A stretch of 8,026 nucleotides of DNA, taken from assembly GCA_945901835.1 (NCBI GenBank), contig CAMDMH010000120.1, positions 1 through 8,026 of the forward strand. The letters are read 5' to 3'. This DNA is from Devosia equisanguinis. Its GTDB lineage: Bacteria; Pseudomonadota; Alphaproteobacteria; Rhizobiales; Hyphomicrobiaceae. Below are positions 6,042-8,026 of the stretch, piece after piece; position 1 is the stretch's first letter; each line of letters opens with the position of its first letter. Position numbers and translations under genes: made by a program. Below the pieces are notes generated by a model. The model ran no database searches. It saw nothing but the letters and a program-made list of their open reading frames with translations, and was not told where the DNA came from.

Positions 6042-6094
6042 ATCTGACATCTGCCTCCGAGATCAGCAGCGGGCGGGTACCAGATGTCAGATGC
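6040..6094. repeat. Perfect 14-bp inverted repeat upstream of sufE
   Basis: GCATCTGACATCTG (6040-6053) and CAGATGTCAGATGC (6081-6094) are exact complements around a 27-nt loop. Each arm also contains a direct repeat (CATCTG-A-CATCTG). It overlaps the previous inverted repeat by two bases and ends 29 bp before the sufE ATG, so if transcribed it would form a strong hairpin in the leader. No run of T follows, so an ordinary intrinsic terminator is unlikely. Confidence 0.65.
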
Positions 6095-6123
6095 GCTACA
6101 ACAGCGGTTCCGGCGGTTAACGC

Positions 6124-6555
6124 ATGTCGCTCGAAGAGATCAAATCCAACTTCGCGCTCCTCGATGATTGGGAGGACCGCTACCGCTATGTCATCGAACT
6201 CGGCCGGATGCTCCCGCCGCTGGATGACGCCTTCAAGACCGAATCCACCAAGGTACGCGGCTGCGCCAGCCAGGTCTGGCTCGTCTCCCGCCAGATTGCG
6301 TCCGAAAGCGGCAGCCCTCCACGGCTCCAATTCCAAGGCGACAGCGACGCCCTGATCGTGCGCGGCCTCGTCGCTATCCTCCTCGACGCGATCGACGACA
6401 AGCCCGCAGCCGAAATCCTCGCGATGAACCTGCCCCAGCTGATCGCCGAACTTGGATTGAAGGAAAACCTGACGCCGCAGCGATCGAACGGCCTCGCATC
6501 GATGGTCGCCCGCATCAAGGCCGACGCGACGGCAGCCGCCGGCTCGACAGCCTGA
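6124..6555 (+). CDS. sufE: SufE, cysteine desulfuration/sulfur acceptor protein
   Basis: A complete 143-residue SufE-family protein. SufE accepts sulfane sulfur from the SufS cysteine desulfurase on one cysteine and passes it to the SUF scaffold for Fe-S cluster assembly in the cytoplasm. The acceptor Cys47 sits in the hallmark VRGCASQVWL, and the family C-terminal block LGLKENLTPQRSNGLASMV is present. The opening IKSNFALLDDWEDRYRYVIE is also typical. The length is normal, with a short Ala-rich tail. The ATG at 6124 fits the family start; its ribosome site is weak (GGCGGT). It is not beside a suf operon, as is common for stand-alone sufE copies. It ends 16 bp from the stop of the convergent DUF6456 gene. 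Two perfect inverted repeats upstream may influence its expression. Confidence 0.95.
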   Translation: MSLEEIKSNFALLDDWEDRYRYVIELGRMLPPLDDAFKTESTKVRGCASQVWLVSRQIASESGSPPRLQFQGDSDALIVRGLVAILLDAIDDKPAAEILAMNLPQLIAELGLKENLTPQRSNGLASMVARIKADATAAAGSTA

Positions 6556-6571
6556 GCGCCCGGCAGCGTCG

Positions 6572-7426
6572 CTAATCCCCGCTTACCGGCTCCGCCAATG
6601 AAACCTCCACCGGCGCAACCCAGAGACGCACCCGCGCCGGCGCACTCTGCTGATGGCGGTCGAGCCCGTAGTGACGGGCCAGTTGCGCCAACCCCAATTG
6701 CAGGACCACTTTGCCGGCCCGCTGCGGCCAGCCGCCGTTCCGCTCGGCCTGCTCGATCCCCTTGAGGAAACAGCACACGTCGAGCAGCATGCCCGACAAC
6801 TCCGGCCCGACCGCCTTGAGCGCCAGTTCGACCCGCTGCCGCGCGGCCACGACGACATCGGCCATTTCCATTCCTGCGCCCGGTGCACCACGAGCCTGCC
6901 GCGACGGCACCGCGCCGGCGTCCCACGATGCGGTCACTCTCGGAGTCATGTGCCCGCGCTCGAAATCCGCCCGCAAGCGCTCACCAGCCTCGAACTCGAT
7001 CGCGGAAATCATCGGCTTGCCCGCCTTGTCGCGACGCTGCCGCAACCAGGCGAGTGGGCTCTCGCGACTGTCGTAACCCGGCGCCACCGCGGCATTTGGC
7101 TGGCACTGATGCTCCGCCTTTACCGGCGGCACCATATCCCGCGCTGACGGAACACTGGTGGCCTGGGGCCGGTTCAGGTGGTTGCGCAACGCCGTCGCCC
7201 CGCGACGCGAGATCACGAACAGATCAGCCTCCGCTGCCCGGATCCATCCCGCGTCGAGCATTCCCAGAAATTCCGACGGCGATATTCGTTCGCCGATCCG
7301 CCGACGGTCGGAATGCTCGATGAACCCTGCCCCATCCGCACCGCGCTTCATCGTCGCTCCGCGCCGCGCAAGCGCCTTCATGCGAGCAACCAACAGACCG
7401 GCATTGCCGGAAGCAGCGTCTGCCAT
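6572..7426 (-). CDS. DUF6456 domain protein, putative transcription-linked regulator
   Basis: A 284-residue protein whose C-terminal half matches the DUF6456 pattern as I remember it: ESPLAWLRQRRDKAGKPMIS, then FEAGERLRADFERGHMTPRV, then ADVVVAARQRVELALKAVGP and LLDVCCFLKGIEQAERNGGW, ending VVLQLGLAQLARHYG (residues about 122-254). The N-terminal part (about 48-85, ISPSEFLGMLDAGWIRAAEA, VISRRGATALRNHL) has a winged-helix-like look, and residues ~90-120 are a variable linker. The regular helices and the upstream DNA-binding gene suggest a DNA-linked regulatory role, which is inference only. The ATG at 7426 is chosen over the TTG at 7432 because GGAG lies 7 bp upstream of it. It is the second gene of a two-gene unit, 84 bp after the DnaA-like helix-turn-helix gene. 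Confidence 0.85.
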   Translation of the reverse strand: MADAASGNAGLLVARMKALARRGATMKRGADGAGFIEHSDRRRIGERISPSEFLGMLDAGWIRAAEADLFVISRRGATALRNHLNRPQATSVPSARDMVPPVKAEHQCQPNAAVAPGYDSRESPLAWLRQRRDKAGKPMISAIEFEAGERLRADFERGHMTPRVTASWDAGAVPSRQARGAPGAGMEMADVVVAARQRVELALKAVGPELSGMLLDVCCFLKGIEQAERNGGWPQRAGKVVLQLGLAQLARHYGLDRHQQSAPARVRLWVAPVEVSLAEPVSGD

Positions 7427-7478
7427 GCCCAAACTCCAGATTGTCGAAAAGTTCTCGTTCTTGAGGGGATCAACCCAA

Positions 7479-7507
7479 CCCGGACCGGCCCATCCCGGAC
7501 CGCCCCA
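7479..7507. repeat. Imperfect 14-bp direct repeat in the gap before DUF6456
   Basis: CCCGGACCGGCCCA (7479-7492) and CCCGGACCGCCCCA (7494-7507) differ at one base and are one base apart. They lie just downstream of the helix-turn-helix gene stop (7511), in the 84-bp gap of the two-gene unit. Such a repeat could be an operator, an mRNA element or chance in GC-rich DNA. Confidence 0.45.
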
Positions 7508-7510
7508 CCT

Positions 7511-7954
7511 TCAGGACGCCCCGCATGTCGGGGAGAACGAACCGGTCTCTCCCAGCGCGCAGGAACCGTTGACGGCGCGAACGATCAATTCGAGCAGCAC
7601 CACCGCCTCGTCGAAGTCGGGATCGTCGCGCCGGATCTCGACCACGCCGCAAGCGTGGGCGACCGTAGTCCGGTCCCGCTCGAACAGCCGTCCGACTTCC
7701 GTCAGACTCAAACCGTAGCCGACATGCGCGATGTACATGGCCACCTGGCGGGCGAGAGCGATCTTGGCCCGGCCCCGTGTCGCCCGGCGGAGTTGTTGGG
7801 GTTCGACCGCGAAGACGTTGGACCCGACGTCTTCGATCAATCCACGCAGGCGCGTCGGCCTGCACGCCTGGATCTGGCTGTGTTGCAACACCAGACGTTC
7901 CGAAGGTCGCAATCCGGCCTCTGGCCGCGAACGTGGTGCCAAATCGACTTTCAT
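7511..7954 (-). CDS. Helix-turn-helix protein resembling DnaA domain IV
   Basis: A 147-residue protein with a central DNA-binding region (about 62-113) that reads like the C-terminal domain of DnaA: IALARQVAMYIAHVGYGLSL, TEVGRLFERDRTTVAHA and a trailing acidic helix DDPDFDEAVVLLELIV. The DRTTVAHA segment at 94-101 corresponds to the DnaA signature that contacts DnaA boxes. The AAA+ ATPase and domain I are absent, so this is not the replication initiator itself. It could bind DnaA-box-like DNA and act as a transcription regulator or a modulator of initiation; this is inference. The ATG at 7954 has GGGG 7 bp upstream and is preferred, but the frame stays open through the TTG at 8012-8014 to the right edge, so a longer protein cannot be excluded. 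It precedes DUF6456 on the same strand. Confidence 0.85.
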   Translation of the reverse strand: MKVDLAPRSRPEAGLRPSERLVLQHSQIQACRPTRLRGLIEDVGSNVFAVEPQQLRRATRGRAKIALARQVAMYIAHVGYGLSLTEVGRLFERDRTTVAHACGVVEIRRDDPDFDEAVVLLELIVRAVNGSCALGETGSFSPTCGAS

Positions 7955-8026
7955 CTGGATGCCCCATTCACGCCGATCGCCTCGCCGCACAAACCAGTCT
8001 CGAACCGACTTCAACCGTGGACGAGT

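Larger units (their letters stand above)
5832..6123. other. 292-bp intergenic region with an AT-rich patch, no gene
   Basis: No frame here looks like protein: the plus-strand frame running to 5994 and the minus-strand frame from 6336 to 5896 are shadows of DUF5330 and sufE. The segment about 5984-6041 is clearly more AT-rich (roughly 40% GC by eye) than the surroundings and is bounded by inverted repeats listed separately. On the minus strand TATAAT occurs at 6023-6028, and on the plus strand TATAGT at 6025-6030; neither has a good -35 partner. Confidence 0.5.

Noticed and set aside
6040..6094. Intrinsic terminator for DUF5330
   Set aside because: The 27-nt loop is long, no T-tract follows, and it is more than 200 bp past the DUF5330 stop.
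5896..6336. 146-codon minus-strand frame over sufE and the intergenic region
   Set aside because: Antisense to a clear SufE with its catalytic Cys47 motif; no domain pattern.
6653..7147. Plus-strand frame antisense to DUF6456
   Set aside because: The opposite strand carries the conserved DUF6456 blocks.
7511..8014. TTG at 8014 as the start of the DnaA-like gene
   Set aside because: The ATG at 7954 has GGGG at good spacing and the upstream residues show no family pattern, although an extension beyond the window cannot be fully excluded.

Overview
The window looks like chromosomal DNA from an alphaproteobacterium of the order Hyphomicrobiales (Rhizobiales). The evidence is the GC-rich coding sequence, the set of lineage-typical small families (DUF1491, DUF5330, DUF6456), a full CtrA-type TTAA-N7-TTAAC site, and a CTAGAGCATC-type intergenic palindrome of the kind scattered through rhizobial genomes. 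Family calls come from reading the translations by eye; no search was run.

Left part (1-3513). The 3' end of rsmA (16S rRNA dimethyladenosine transferase) runs rightwards off the left edge. Facing it is a chain of minus-strand genes. Nearest rsmA is only the last ~80 codons of a TerC-family membrane protein. This is joined near position 720, out of frame, to an unusual gene whose product has a secretion signal, a LivJ-like type-1 periplasmic binding domain and then a domain that matches the extracellular ligand-binding domain of pentameric ligand-gated ion channels (Cys-loop/pro-loop receptors). The reading frame is intact up to where the first pore helix should begin and then runs into TerC DNA, so the four-helix pore is missing. 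This is either a deletion in the genome or a misjoin in the assembly. Upstream on the same strand is a complete nitrilase-superfamily (Nit-like) amidase.

Middle part (3514-5414). Two palindromic intergenic repeats are followed by a small basic conserved-looking protein. Next come a DUF1491 protein and a membrane-anchored protein with two peptidoglycan-binding-like repeats; both lie on the minus strand and are probably co-transcribed. The divergent intergenic region to their right holds the CtrA site, which suggests cell-cycle control of the envelope protein, of the DUF5330 gene, or of both.

Right part (5415-8026). A DUF5330 protein and sufE (cysteine-desulfurase activator for Fe-S assembly) lie on the plus strand. 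They are separated by 292 bp containing two abutting perfect inverted repeats in an AT-rich patch. Converging on sufE is a two-gene minus-strand unit: a helix-turn-helix protein resembling DnaA domain IV, followed by a DUF6456 protein. No RNA gene, CRISPR array or complete insertion sequence was recognised.
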